In this document: one piece after another, positions 22,113 to 32,500 of the stretch
How positions within the stretch are numbered: the stretch's first letter is position 1
How the letters are laid out: each line of letters starts with the position of its first letter
Assembly (NCBI GenBank): GCA_002005505.1
Contig: MVGU01001620.1
Span: 15,001 to 47,500, forward strand
Source: Botryococcus braunii
Lineage: Eukaryota; Chlorophyta; Trebouxiophyceae
Direction: 5' to 3'
Length of the DNA stretch: 32,500 nucleotides
Program-made: the position numbers and the translations under genes
The notes under the pieces: generated by a model
What the model was told of the DNA's origin: nothing
The model's database searches: none
What the model saw: the letters and a program-made list of their open reading frames with translations, nothing else

Positions 22113-22314
22113 CCAGGGGGTCACGGGCTAGCTTCAACCAGCAACCCTAGGGACTCTCCCCTTCCCCCCGGGAGGCCGAGTGAGAGGCAAACCACGTTGG
22201 CGTTTCAAACAAACACCCCGAACGGAGTGACCATCAGACGGCATAGTGACAGGAGGAGTGAGCCAATGGCTCAGGGAAGAAATGGGGGAGGGGGGGGGTT
22301 TCGACAGGGATTCC

Positions 22315-22428
22315 TTACTTGACGGGGGTGAGGGTGATCGCTCGTGAAATCTGGGCGCCAATGACCAGCGTCACGTTGTGCATGAAGGTGCCCAGATCCT
22401 TCCTCTCGTGCAGGTCGCGGACTCGCAC
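22315..22428 (-). CDS. GH27 alpha-galactosidase, terminal exon
   Basis: On the minus strand, after a cttggcag acceptor, the exon encodes VRVRDLHERKDLGTFMHNVT, then LVIGAQISRAITLTPVK and a TAA at 22315-22317 (37 codons plus stop). VRDLWxHxxLG and the final xxLTP are the usual end of GH27 enzymes, where a small antiparallel beta domain closes the protein. It joins in phase 0 to the exon at 23703. The 1.27-kb intron between them holds a long GAG/GAT/GAA tract. Confidence 0.85.
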   Translation of the reverse strand: MRVRDLHERKDLGTFMHNVTLVIGAQISRAITLTPVK

Positions 22429-22439
22429 CTGCCAAGCCC

Positions 22440-22860
22440 GGGTACTTCAGGCGTAATGCAAAAGACAGAGGAGGAGGAGGAGGAGGAGGAGGAGGAGGAG
22501 GAGGAGGAGGAGGAGGAGTAGAGGAAGAAAGAAAGTTTACAGGAGGATACAAGAGGATGAACTGAAGTAGGGGAAGAGAATATTGATGATGATGAGGAGG
22601 AAGAAGGCGAAGAGGAAGAGGAAGGCGAAGAGGAAGAGGAAGAGGAAGAGGAAAAAGTATAATATGAAGTCGGCGAGGAGGAGGAGGAGGAGGAGGAGAG
22701 GAGGGGAGGGGGGGAGGGGGGGGGAGGGGGGGGGGGGGGGGGAGGAGGAGGGGGGGGGGGGGGGGGAGGAGGAGGAGGGGAGGAGGGGGGGATGATGATG
22801 ATGATGATGATGAGGATGAGGAGGGGAGGAGGAGGAGGAGGAGGAGGAGGAGGAGGGAGG

Positions 22861-22894
<34 letters not shown>

Positions 22895-23040
22895 GAGGAG
22901 GAGGAGGAGGAGGAGGGAGGAGGGGGGGGGGGAGGATGATGATGATGATGATGATGAAGAAGAAGAAGAAGGAGAAGGAGAAGGAGAAGGAGAAGGAGAA
23001 GGAGAAGGAGAAGAAGAAGGAGAAGAAGAAGAAGACAACA
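22440..23040. repeat. (GAG)n/(GAT)n/(GAA)n trinucleotide tract with G runs
   Basis: A purine-only region on the plus strand made of GAG, GAT, GAA and GGAGAA blocks plus G runs (about 22720-22790). It lies in the last GH27 intron, so it is pyrimidine-rich in the transcript. The minus-strand frame of over 250 codons (Ser/Pro/Leu) is an artefact, although its last residues overlap the terminal exon region in another frame. Confidence 0.95.
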
Positions 23041-23049
23041 TCAACTAGC

Positions 23050-23700
23050 TAGATGGTGGACTCGTGTCTCCTGAAAGTCCTTTTTTTAAAAACTTCTGTT
23101 GTACAGACAATTACATCAACAGTAATCTAATCCTAATGGCTGCCAGACTTAACACAACCTACAAGCTTTCCGTCATCCTTCACTGCCACACCCTAATGCC
23201 GACGATCAATTAAACCGCAGAAATCACGGATTGCGCAAGTGTAAATTACACAAGAAACTGTTTGCATATGCAGACTCACAGCAATCCACCAGGTTCTAGA
23301 AGGGCCGCTGCTCCCCCAAACCCAACAAAATGAGCTATGAGTCTGCAACTCAAAAAGCCTCCTACAGAAGCTACCCCAAAGTGAAACGGAGAACTTGACT
23401 CCATCCCCCCGTATCTCCCCATCCACCACACAAAACCAAACGCACTCACATTGAAAAGGCCTAACAGCTTTTTTAAAAAGGTTAACACCCCTCCAAGTAA
23501 CACCCCTCCAAGTAACACCCCTCCAAGTAACAAACGAACGAACAAACAAACAAAAGTCCCTACGCTTAACAAACAAACACACAAATAGAATACACAACCA
23601 AACAACAAATACACCTCCCGCCCCCGCACACCCCAAAATCACATGCAGAAAGTGAAAGACAATAGAAGAAACACAAGGAGGGAAAACGCAGGAGTGACCC
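23050..23700. other. Intron of GH27 gene; small 15-bp repeat
   Basis: No exon recognised. Three perfect copies of acccctccaagtaac lie at about 23487-23531, followed by aaacaaac-rich sequence. Confidence 0.55.
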
Positions 23701-23702
23701 AC

Positions 23703-23846
23703 CAGCAGGTTTGCTGGGTACCCCAGCTGGTGCCACTTGACGGTGAGGGACATGCTGTTATATACTCGGTCGTCTCCGGAGCCCCCCTGCCGGCGATTCA
23801 GCATCACCACTGCCCGCGAGCCGTTCGCCAGCGGGGCCGCATATAT
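23703..23846 (-). CDS. GH27 alpha-galactosidase, internal exon
   Basis: The minus-strand exon (48 codons) runs from a tgtgcag acceptor to a ctg|gtgggt donor. It encodes IYAAPLANGSRAVVMLNRRQ, a GGSGDDR loop, and SMSLTVKWHQLGYPANLL. This corresponds to the GH27 segment EVWAGPLxxxxxAVxLLNR...V.W..IGLP at the junction of the barrel and the C-terminal beta domain. Phase 0 joins at both ends are consistent: ...EGADE-IYAAPL upstream and ...YPANLL-VRVRDL downstream. The upstream intron (24745-23847) is almost entirely simple repeat. Confidence 0.88.
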
Positions 23847-23933
23847 CTGCACAGCGGTTCGCTCAACCAGCCTCAGAGAGCTTGTTGGGAATATATGCCT
23901 GTCAAGCTGAGCAAGGCCTCCTGAAATTGTGTG

Positions 23934-24024
23934 TGGTGTGTGGTGTGGGGGGGGGGGGGGGGGGGGGGTGTGGTGTGTGTGTGGGGGGGTGGTGTGTGTG
24001 GTGTGTGTGGTGGTGTGGGGGGAG

Positions 24025-24113
<89 letters not shown>

Positions 24114-24192
24114 AGAGAGAAGAGAGAGAGAGGGGGGGGAGGGAGAGGGAGAGGAGAGAGAGAGAGGGGGGGGGGGGAGGAGAAGAGAAGAG

Positions 24193-24244
<52 letters not shown>

Positions 24245-24285
24245 AGAGAGAGAGACCCCCACACCCCCCCCCCCACCCACCCACC

Positions 24286-24327
<42 letters not shown>

Positions 24328-24360
24328 CACACACACACACCAACACACACACACACACAC
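23934..24360. repeat. GT/G-rich, (GA)n, poly-A49 and (CA)n compound repeat in GH27 intron
   Basis: G-rich GT 23934-24023, GA tracts 24025-24165, A run 24193-24241, then C-rich and CA sequence to 24360. Only about 90 bp separate its start from the acceptor of the exon at 23846. In the transcript this puts CT- and GT-rich sequence, including the complement of the A run, just before the splice site. Confidence 0.97.
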
Positions 24361-24745
24361 GTGCAAGAAGAAGTCAGCCCCGTTCGCTGCCTTTGCCAGC
24401 CCCAATTTTCCAGAGAAGCCAATCCCCAAGACTCCCGTGGGGGAGGGCGCATACGTCATCAGATTGCTTCCAGAAAAGGCCAATCCCTAAGACTCTTAGA
24501 GGAGGCAGCGGCCCGAACTTTTTCACCCCGGATTTTCAGAAAAGGCAATCCCCAGACTCCGGAGGGGAGGAAGGTGGAGGCAGGGCTTATTGCTTAGGGA
24601 TCAAGTCGCAGGAGATTGGGTGGGAATTTAAGGCTCTCGCGTCCACCTTCCTTTCCAAAAGATTCTCAGAGCCATCTTCCTTTTCCTTGGACTCTCGGAG
24701 CCATCTTGCTTTTCCTGAGACTCCGGAGGGGACGTGGGCGCGCAC
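24361..24745. other. GH27 intron, unique part with short repeats
   Basis: Repeated phrases such as agaaaaggccaatccctaag (24400-24560) occur three times loosely. No exon is supported. Confidence 0.5.
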
Positions 24746-24948
24746 CTCATCCGCGCCCTCCTTCCAAATGAGGTCTCCCGCAACGCCCAGGGGGTCCTGA
24801 TTGATGGCGATGACCTCCGGATTAGTCAAGATGGCCACCTGCTCCTTAGTCATGAGCCGCATTTCGGCTCCGATCACCAGAGGCGACTTCATGATTGCCC
24901 ACAGCGCGAAATGCGCCTGCTGCTTGTTCAGCGTGATCTTCTGAGACC
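24746..24948 (-). CDS. GH27 alpha-galactosidase, internal exon (barrel C-terminal part)
   Basis: On the minus strand this 203-nt exon starts after a gctgccag acceptor with the two bases that complete a Gly codon. It encodes SQKITLNKQQAHFALWAIMK, then SPLVIGAEMRLMTKEQVAIL and TNPEVIAINQDPLGVAGDLI and WKEGADE, ending gag|gtgcgc. The segments HFALWAIxKSPLLIG, VIAINQDPLGVQG and IWKEG are hallmark GH27 alpha-galactosidase sequence. GH27 enzymes remove terminal alpha-linked galactose with retention of configuration, and act in vacuole, wall or outside the cell. An alternative acceptor 13 bp upstream (ttgcacag|gtgggg) would shift the frame, so the inner site is preferred. Confidence 0.92.
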
Positions 24949-24974
24949 CTGGCAGCCCCACCTGTGCAAAGGGG

Positions 24975-26155
24975 CCAACTTGAACTTATACCTTCATGTA
25001 CTGGAAAAGTACTGTCTTGTACCTATGCCAAGGGGTCCCAGCCAGTGAACGACAACCCGTACGGGTTAGCGAAATTCAGTAGGGGTCCCGTACGGGTCGC
25101 CTAGGGGGGATACGGCTTTCCCTTTGGAATTAATTAGATACTGGTAGCGAAATACGGGTCGTACCCAACGGGCTAAGCGGAAGTCTTACGGCTTACCCGG
25201 GAAATTTTCTATTCTATCGGGACAACTCTAGGGTCGACTTTACATGACTTACGGCATTAATGCCGTGATTATGTGGGCCTTTGCGGTTCCTATTGGGGCG
25301 ATTTGTGGCCTTATTTGCCCGATGTGGCATGCAAACCGTATCGAGGAATACTAAGGTCCGGAAGGGACTCTGCTGAAAGAACTACCCCTTTGGGAACATG
25401 GTTCCACAGGAGAAGCACGTGAGACCCATGTGACAATATTGACAGTTAATGTCGCGCAGCGCATTTGCTGGCGGAAAATTGATGCAACAAGTTCCACGAT
25501 AGGATATATCATTCATGTTTACTGATTAGTTCATTGGCAAAAGATTGGGGCATCCAGAGTACATTTTTCTACGTTCGCAGACGCGCCATCCGGAAAACAC
25601 GGTCGACGAAAGCAATATTAGGAGATGGAAACGAAGAAAACATATGTCGGGTGCAATAAAGTTGAATTTGTGCTGAGATAGCTGAGAAATGTGCTTTGGA
25701 TGCATACGGAATCACTGCTAGTCCTTCGAGGAACCCTGAGCGGCCTCAAGCGAATCGCGGCCTAATTTTGCGCAAATTTCGCAAATTTACGACCCAAGCA
25801 GTTTTGACTTCGACATACGGGTAACCCGTATGTTTTCCCACTTTCCCTTCAGGGGCGTAGGGGTACGTCCCAGGCGGTTTTCCGGACCCAAAGGGGTTTT
25901 GCCGTACGGGTTTTCAAGAGGCCGTCGAACACTGGTCCCAGCCCGGAGCTTGTACTTCCTTGTACTTGAACTTGTAAGTGTACTTCAACTTGTTCCTTCA
26001 TGTACTGAAAAAGTACTGCATTTAACCTCTACTTCATTAATGAACTTGTATTTCATGTGCTGTTACATTGCTGTTTTATACCTCTCTACTTCGTCAGTGA
26101 ACTTACACTTTCATGTACTGTTCAAGTACTGTTTTGTACCCTCTATTTTGTTGGA
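24975..26155. repeat. About 65-bp array of tacttcatgtactgaaaaagtactg type, split by the hAT-like element
   Basis: One unit at about 24985-25030 and three to four more at 25950-26150 share cttcatgtactg / aaaagtactgt / ttgtacct. The mobile element at 25043-25934 sits inside the array. Confidence 0.75.
25043..25934. mobile_element. Non-autonomous hAT-like DNA transposon
   Basis: The element is 892 bp and is bounded by identical 8-bp direct repeats gtcccagc at 25035-25042 and 25935-25942. Its ends are inverted and start CAGTGNNCGAC (left cagtgaacgac, right in reverse complement cagtgttcgac). Eight-bp target duplications and CAGTG/CAGGG ends are typical of hAT transposons. Inside both ends are clusters of cccgtacggg palindromes and tacggg/cccgta half-sites (25053, 25088, 25156, 25810, 25902), like the subterminal transposase-binding motifs of hAT elements. 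There is no transposase-like frame, so movement would need a transposase supplied from elsewhere. It interrupts an intronic tandem array of the GH27 gene. Confidence 0.8.
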
Positions 26156-26577
26156 TCAAAAGCCTCCGACCTTCCGAGAATGTTTAAACATAATGACAAT
26201 GGGTGACTCGTGCAAGGCTGCCCACAAGGAGTCATCGCCTGGAAGCAACTCACGCCCATCCAGCGCCCTCTGACATCACGCTTTCTCTCACATTCTCACT
26301 TGACCAAGCTATACGTTTTCATTAGTAAAAAACAACAAAAAATTAAACAGTTTTACATTTTCTCAAATCCATATATGGATTGTACAGAATGTGCATTGCA
26401 TTGGCGACCGCGCGGCCTGCCGGACCACACCCAGCACTTGCGACATCTGTTTCCACCATCCTCTACAGCTGAGGCTTAGTTCCAGAAATGGCTCTGCTGG
26501 AAGTAGGGTAGCTTCCGTGAAAGAGCGGTACAATTCTCAACATAGCAATGATGATTGGCATCTGCAAAGGACTTATC
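26156..26577. other. GH27 intron, unique sequence, no gene recognised
   Basis: Moderately AT-rich unique sequence up to the T run near 26578. No exon is supported. Confidence 0.45.
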
Positions 26578-26595
26578 CTTTTTTTTTTTTTTTTT
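26578..26595. repeat. Poly-T tract
   Basis: A run of about 18 T; on the gene strand this is poly-A within the 5.4-kb intron. Confidence 0.9.
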
Positions 26596-27017
26596 AATAT
26601 CAAAGTGTAAAGTAGAAGAACAGCCTCACTTTCTTTCGTTTTGGAGGGAGAGAGGGGCTCCCAAACTATTCCTTTATTACCAGGCCCTCATCTCATGGCT
26701 TGCTACGGCCCCACTCACACTGTGTGAGTCACACCCCCACCCCCCCCCGGGGGGGGGGAGCTGAACTTCAGTTGATGATAAAGACTTTAAAGTATCCACA
26801 AAGCAAAACCCAGAAACGCAGGTGCGAGTAATGGAGACATACTTGCATGCAGCATTACAAAAAAGGAAACACACTATATTGGAAAGGCAATTTGGGGGAA
26901 CGGAAGTGGGGGGCGCTGTGGCGGTTTGCATTTGCAAGAGCAACGGTGATATTCCCACCAGTGCACGCGCAGGCCGCACACGCGTGTGCATGCACACGCC
27001 TAAGCACGCGCAAGATG

Positions 27018-29320
<2,303 letters not shown>

Positions 29321-29324
29321 AAAT

Positions 29325-29810
<486 letters not shown>

Positions 29811-30094
29811 GAGATGCAGATCGCACACTGGGCAAATGCAGGCTCTGCTAGGATTGGCCAGATTTAGACGCCCTGGAAGATCTAGGGCACGTGGGGAGAG
29901 AGAGGGGCAGGGGTTGCTGAAGCAGGCAGGCTCCCAAAAAGGAAGTTTTGGATTGGCAGCTTGCCACTCGGTTCCCCTTTGTGGGGTGGGGAATTGGATT
30001 TGTACACTTACGTTATGATTTCATGTTTTGGTGATGTGATCCGTTGGAATCGACTCTAAACAAAAGGGGGACATGGGGACAAGGGAAGGACAAT

Positions 30095-30212
30095 GGGGGA
30101 GGGACCACCAGCAGCATATCCGCATCATTTAATCCCCCCGGCCGGCAATTGTGCGAGCCCAATGTTGTTGCCCATGTTGAGAGTTATGCCTGCCCAGGTT
30201 CCTTCCAGCTGC
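30095..30212 (-). pseudogene. Decayed duplicate of GH27 exon
   Basis: The minus strand reads LEGTWAGITLNMGNNIGLAQ, then a one-base frame change, then NDADMLLV, matching GTWDGIVHNLINNVYLAK and NDADMLLV of the exon at 30326-30473. The Trp of GGWND has become Leu, and the first part of the exon (SWRTTKDI, which holds the predicted acid/base Asp) is missing. AG lies before the copy and GT after it, so splice-like boundaries remain. The downstream flank is duplicated too: gactctaaacaaaaggggga at 30052 and gactctgtagacaaaaggga at 30276, about 224 bp apart. Confidence 0.85.
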
Positions 30213-30325
30213 AGAGTTTGATTTCTACGGTTGGGTTCTGGTTTCAGAACTTTGATGATGTGAACGGTTTTAGTTGACTCTGTAGACAAAAGGGAGACAA
30301 AGGGACAAGGGTAGGACAAGCTGAC

Positions 30326-30473
30326 CCACCAGAAGCATGTCAGCATCGTTCCAGCCCCCGGGGCCCGCGTACTTGGCCAGATACACATTGTTTATCAAGT
30401 TGTGCACGATGCCGTCCCACGTGCCCACGATGGCTAAGCTGATGTCCTTAGTCGTCCTCCATGAGTTGGCCAT
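30326..30473 (-). CDS. GH27 alpha-galactosidase, internal exon with catalytic acid/base region
   Basis: The 148-nt minus-strand exon runs from a gggctag acceptor to a gtgg|gtcagc donor (phase 1). It encodes MANSWRTTKDISLAIVGTWD, then GIVHNLINNVYLAKYAGPGG and WNDADMLLV. In GH27, the Asp of the (S/N)xWRxxxDI motif is the acid/base catalyst and GPGGWNDPDML is the family signature; here the Pro is Ala. The next exon (24948) supplies the rest of the Gly codon, giving DMLLVG-SQKITL. The exon carrying the catalytic nucleophile and the N terminus must lie further right, beyond the window, because 30474-32500 is repeat. The downstream intron is 5.4 kb. The acceptor and first codons coincide with the end of a minisatellite. 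Confidence 0.9.
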
Positions 30474-30905
30474 CTAGCCCCAACAGACATGAATCCTCAA
30501 GCCTTGCTCCAGGATTTATTTTTCCCAGACCACTTGGCCATCTCGCTGCAACAGACAGGCATCCTCAAGCCTTGCCTCAACCTCCTTTTCTTTCCACAAT
30601 CCAAGTGGCCATCTAGCCCCAGCAACATGCATAATCAGGCCTTGCCTCAGCCTTTATCTTTTCCGGTCCAATTGGCCATCTAGCCAAGACACACACGCGC
30701 CCTCAAGCCTTGCCTCAGCCCCCCCTTTTTTCCCCTGGAACCAATTGGCCATCTAGGCCCTACAGACACGCACCCTCAAGCCTTACCTCAGCCTTTCTTT
30801 AGACTCAATTGGCCAGATTGCGCTAGAACCACGCTTCCTCCAGCCTCGCTTTCAGCCCAAGACTCAACTGGCCAATTGCCCCACAAACATGCCTCGTCAC
30901 ACCTT
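30468..30905. repeat. 60-73-bp minisatellite containing the exon's splice acceptor
   Basis: About seven units begin ggccatctagcccc and continue caacagacatgcatcctcaa / gccttgcctcagcctttctt. On the minus strand ggccatctagcccc reads GGGGCTAGATGGCC, which is the acceptor and first two codons of the exon at 30473. Copies lie at 30468, 30536, 30607, 30674 and 30748, with diverged copies at 30812 and 30869. Confidence 0.85.
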
Positions 30906-31009
30906 GTGACCAGGCCATTCTCAGAGGGTTGGGAAAGCCAGCCCCACAAAAACGCATCCCCGAAAATCTCCTCAATATTTTTTCCGATCTAACTGTCCAC
31001 AAACATGCA

Positions 31010-31735
31010 CCCTCACACCTTGACCTGGCGTATTTATACACCTTGCTCATTGGCCGATGCATACACCTTGCTCATTTATACCTGGCCGATGTGCAGATGT
31101 GGACACTATGCTCATTTACACACCTGGCTCATTTACACACCTTGCTAATTCATAGTCCTGGATGCCGATTCATAGGCCTTGCTCATTCAAATACCTGGCC
31201 GTTTCATACACCTTGCTCATTTATACACCTGGCCGATTTGAGCACCTTGCTCATTTATACACCTGGCGGATTTGAACACCTTGCTCATTTATACACTTGC
31301 CAGATTTAAACACCTTGCTCAATTATACACCTGGCCGATTTGAACACCTTGTTCATTTACACACCTGGCGGATTTGAACACCTTGCTCATTTATACACCC
31401 GGTCAATTTAAACACCTTGTTCATTTATACACCTGGCGGATTTGAACACCTTGCTCATTTATACACCCGGTCAATTTACACACCTTGCTCATTTACACAC
31501 CTGGCCGATTTGAACACCTTGCTCATTTACACACCTGGCGGATTCAAACACCTTGCTCATTTATACACCTGGCCGATTTGAACACCTTGTTCATTTATAC
31601 ACCTGGCGGATTTGAACACCTTGCTCATTTATACACCCGGCCAATTTAAACACCTTGCTCAGTTATATACCTGGCCAGTTTGAACACCTTGCTAATTTAT
31701 ACACCTGGCCGATTTGTACGCCTTGGTTAGTGGCC
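31010..31735. repeat. 34-bp minisatellite, about 20 copies
   Basis: Tandem copies of accttgctcatttatacacc / tggccgatttgaac with alternating variants (tggccgattt, tggcggattt, cggtcaattt). The alternation suggests higher-order units of 68 bp or more. Confidence 0.93.
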
Positions 31736-31764
31736 CCACAAACACACCCCCCAAAGAATTTTGA

Positions 31765-32095
31765 CCATCCAGCCCCTCCATGCACGCCCCTCAAACCAGC
31801 CAAATATGGCAACTCGGTCATCCAGCCCCTCAAGCCAGCCTATATAAGCACGTTGATCATCCAGCCCCTCAAACCAGCCTTTTTAAGCAACTCAGTCATC
31901 CAGCCCTACAAACCATCCTATTTAAGCAGTTCGGTCATCCAGCTCCTCAAGCCAGCCTATTCAAGCAAGTAGGTCATCCAGCCCCTCAAGCCAGCCTTTT
32001 TAAGCAAGTCAGTCATCCAGCCCCTCAAGCCAGCCTAATTAAGCAACTCGGTCATCCAGCCCCTCAAACCATCCTATTTAAGCAAGTCGGTCCCA
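31765..32095. repeat. 39-bp minisatellite, about 8 copies
   Basis: Tandem copies of catccagcccctcaaaccag / cctatttaagcaactcggt. The unit length is a multiple of three, which explains the long plus-strand frames here. Confidence 0.93.
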
Positions 32096-32177
32096 GCCAT
32101 TTTCCATGCGTTGAGGGCCATCCCAGGCCCTGAAACCTGCCTCCTCAAACCTTGACTTACGCAAAAGTTTTTGTAAT

Positions 32178-32285
32178 GGCATGCAGGCTTCTTTGTACTT
32201 TGAACTGCTATGCTGGCATCTCTGTACTGCCATGCCGGCTTCTTTGTACTTCGTTTACTGCCATACTGGCTTTTCTGCAACGCTT
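32178..32285. repeat. About 32-bp repeat, 3 copies
   Basis: Three loose copies of tgccatgctggcttctttgt / actttg. Sequence to the right is unique and then CA-rich. Confidence 0.75.
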
Positions 32286-32335
32286 ACCGTGGTCAAAAGG
32301 CATTTTGCCCACCAACCCTATTCTCCCAACCTCAC

Positions 32336-32500
32336 ATATAGACACACGCACACATGCCCCTGTGCGCCCGTGCGTGCGCACCCCCACCCCACACACACAC
32401 ACACACAGACACACACACACACACACAGTCCCGAAGCAAAGACACATAAACCACCTGGATGAAAGACACACACACATACACACACACACACGCACGCACG
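32336..32500. repeat. (CA)n-rich end of window
   Basis: CA tracts at 32393-32426 and 32466-32500 with interspersed unique bases. Confidence 0.9.

Noticed and set aside
22271..23044. Minus-strand Ser/Pro/Leu frame of 257 codons
   Set aside because: Product of the GAG/GAT tract in the last GH27 intron; the true coding frame at 22315-22428 is different.

Overview
The window looks like nuclear DNA of a eukaryote. Coding sequence is in short exons with GT-AG boundaries, there are no bacterial-style gene clusters, and much of the sequence is microsatellite (CA/GT, GA/CT, homopolymers) and minisatellite. The recognisable exons fit a walled alga: a GT47/exostosin-like glycosyltransferase, a GH27 alpha-galactosidase, a PAN/Apple-like cysteine-rich domain, and a jacalin-like lectin domain followed by a Ser-Pro-rich tract of the kind known from green-algal wall and matrix proteins. 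A green alga, possibly a repeat-rich prasinophyte, is my inference; the species cannot be read from the sequence.

Layout. 1-3971: 3' part of a minus-strand GT47-like gene (exons 3971-3024, 2240-2117, 1255-1117, running off the left edge), with introns full of mini- and microsatellites and one decayed extra copy of an exon. 5170-7450: a broken PIF1-type helicase relic. 7455-7812: two minus-strand exons ending a PAN/Apple-domain gene. 8040-15780: mostly minisatellites (notably a 60-bp array split in two by about 620 bp of other sequence), weak exon candidates, and one plus-strand exon (13101-13202) with a frameshifted duplicate about 355 bp downstream. 16340-16941: plus-strand jacalin-like plus Pro-rich coding sequence with a frameshift, running into a 42-bp minisatellite. 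17160-22310: no firm gene, several minisatellites. 22315-30473: the C-terminal half of a minus-strand GH27 alpha-galactosidase in four exons whose splice phases join without any frame break. Its 5.4-kb intron holds a complete non-autonomous hAT-like element (25043-25934; 8-bp target duplication), an 82-nt C run, and long GA tracts. 30474-32500: four more minisatellites, presumably upstream intron of the same gene.

The recognisable genes all concern cell-surface carbohydrate (making it, trimming it, binding it), but nothing shows that they are co-regulated. The most unusual pattern is that three separate exons each have a partial, decayed extra copy in the neighbouring intron or flank, bordered by simple repeats, and a fourth splice acceptor has been absorbed into a minisatellite. 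I found no CRISPR array, rRNA, convincing tRNA, or clearly new enzymatic system.
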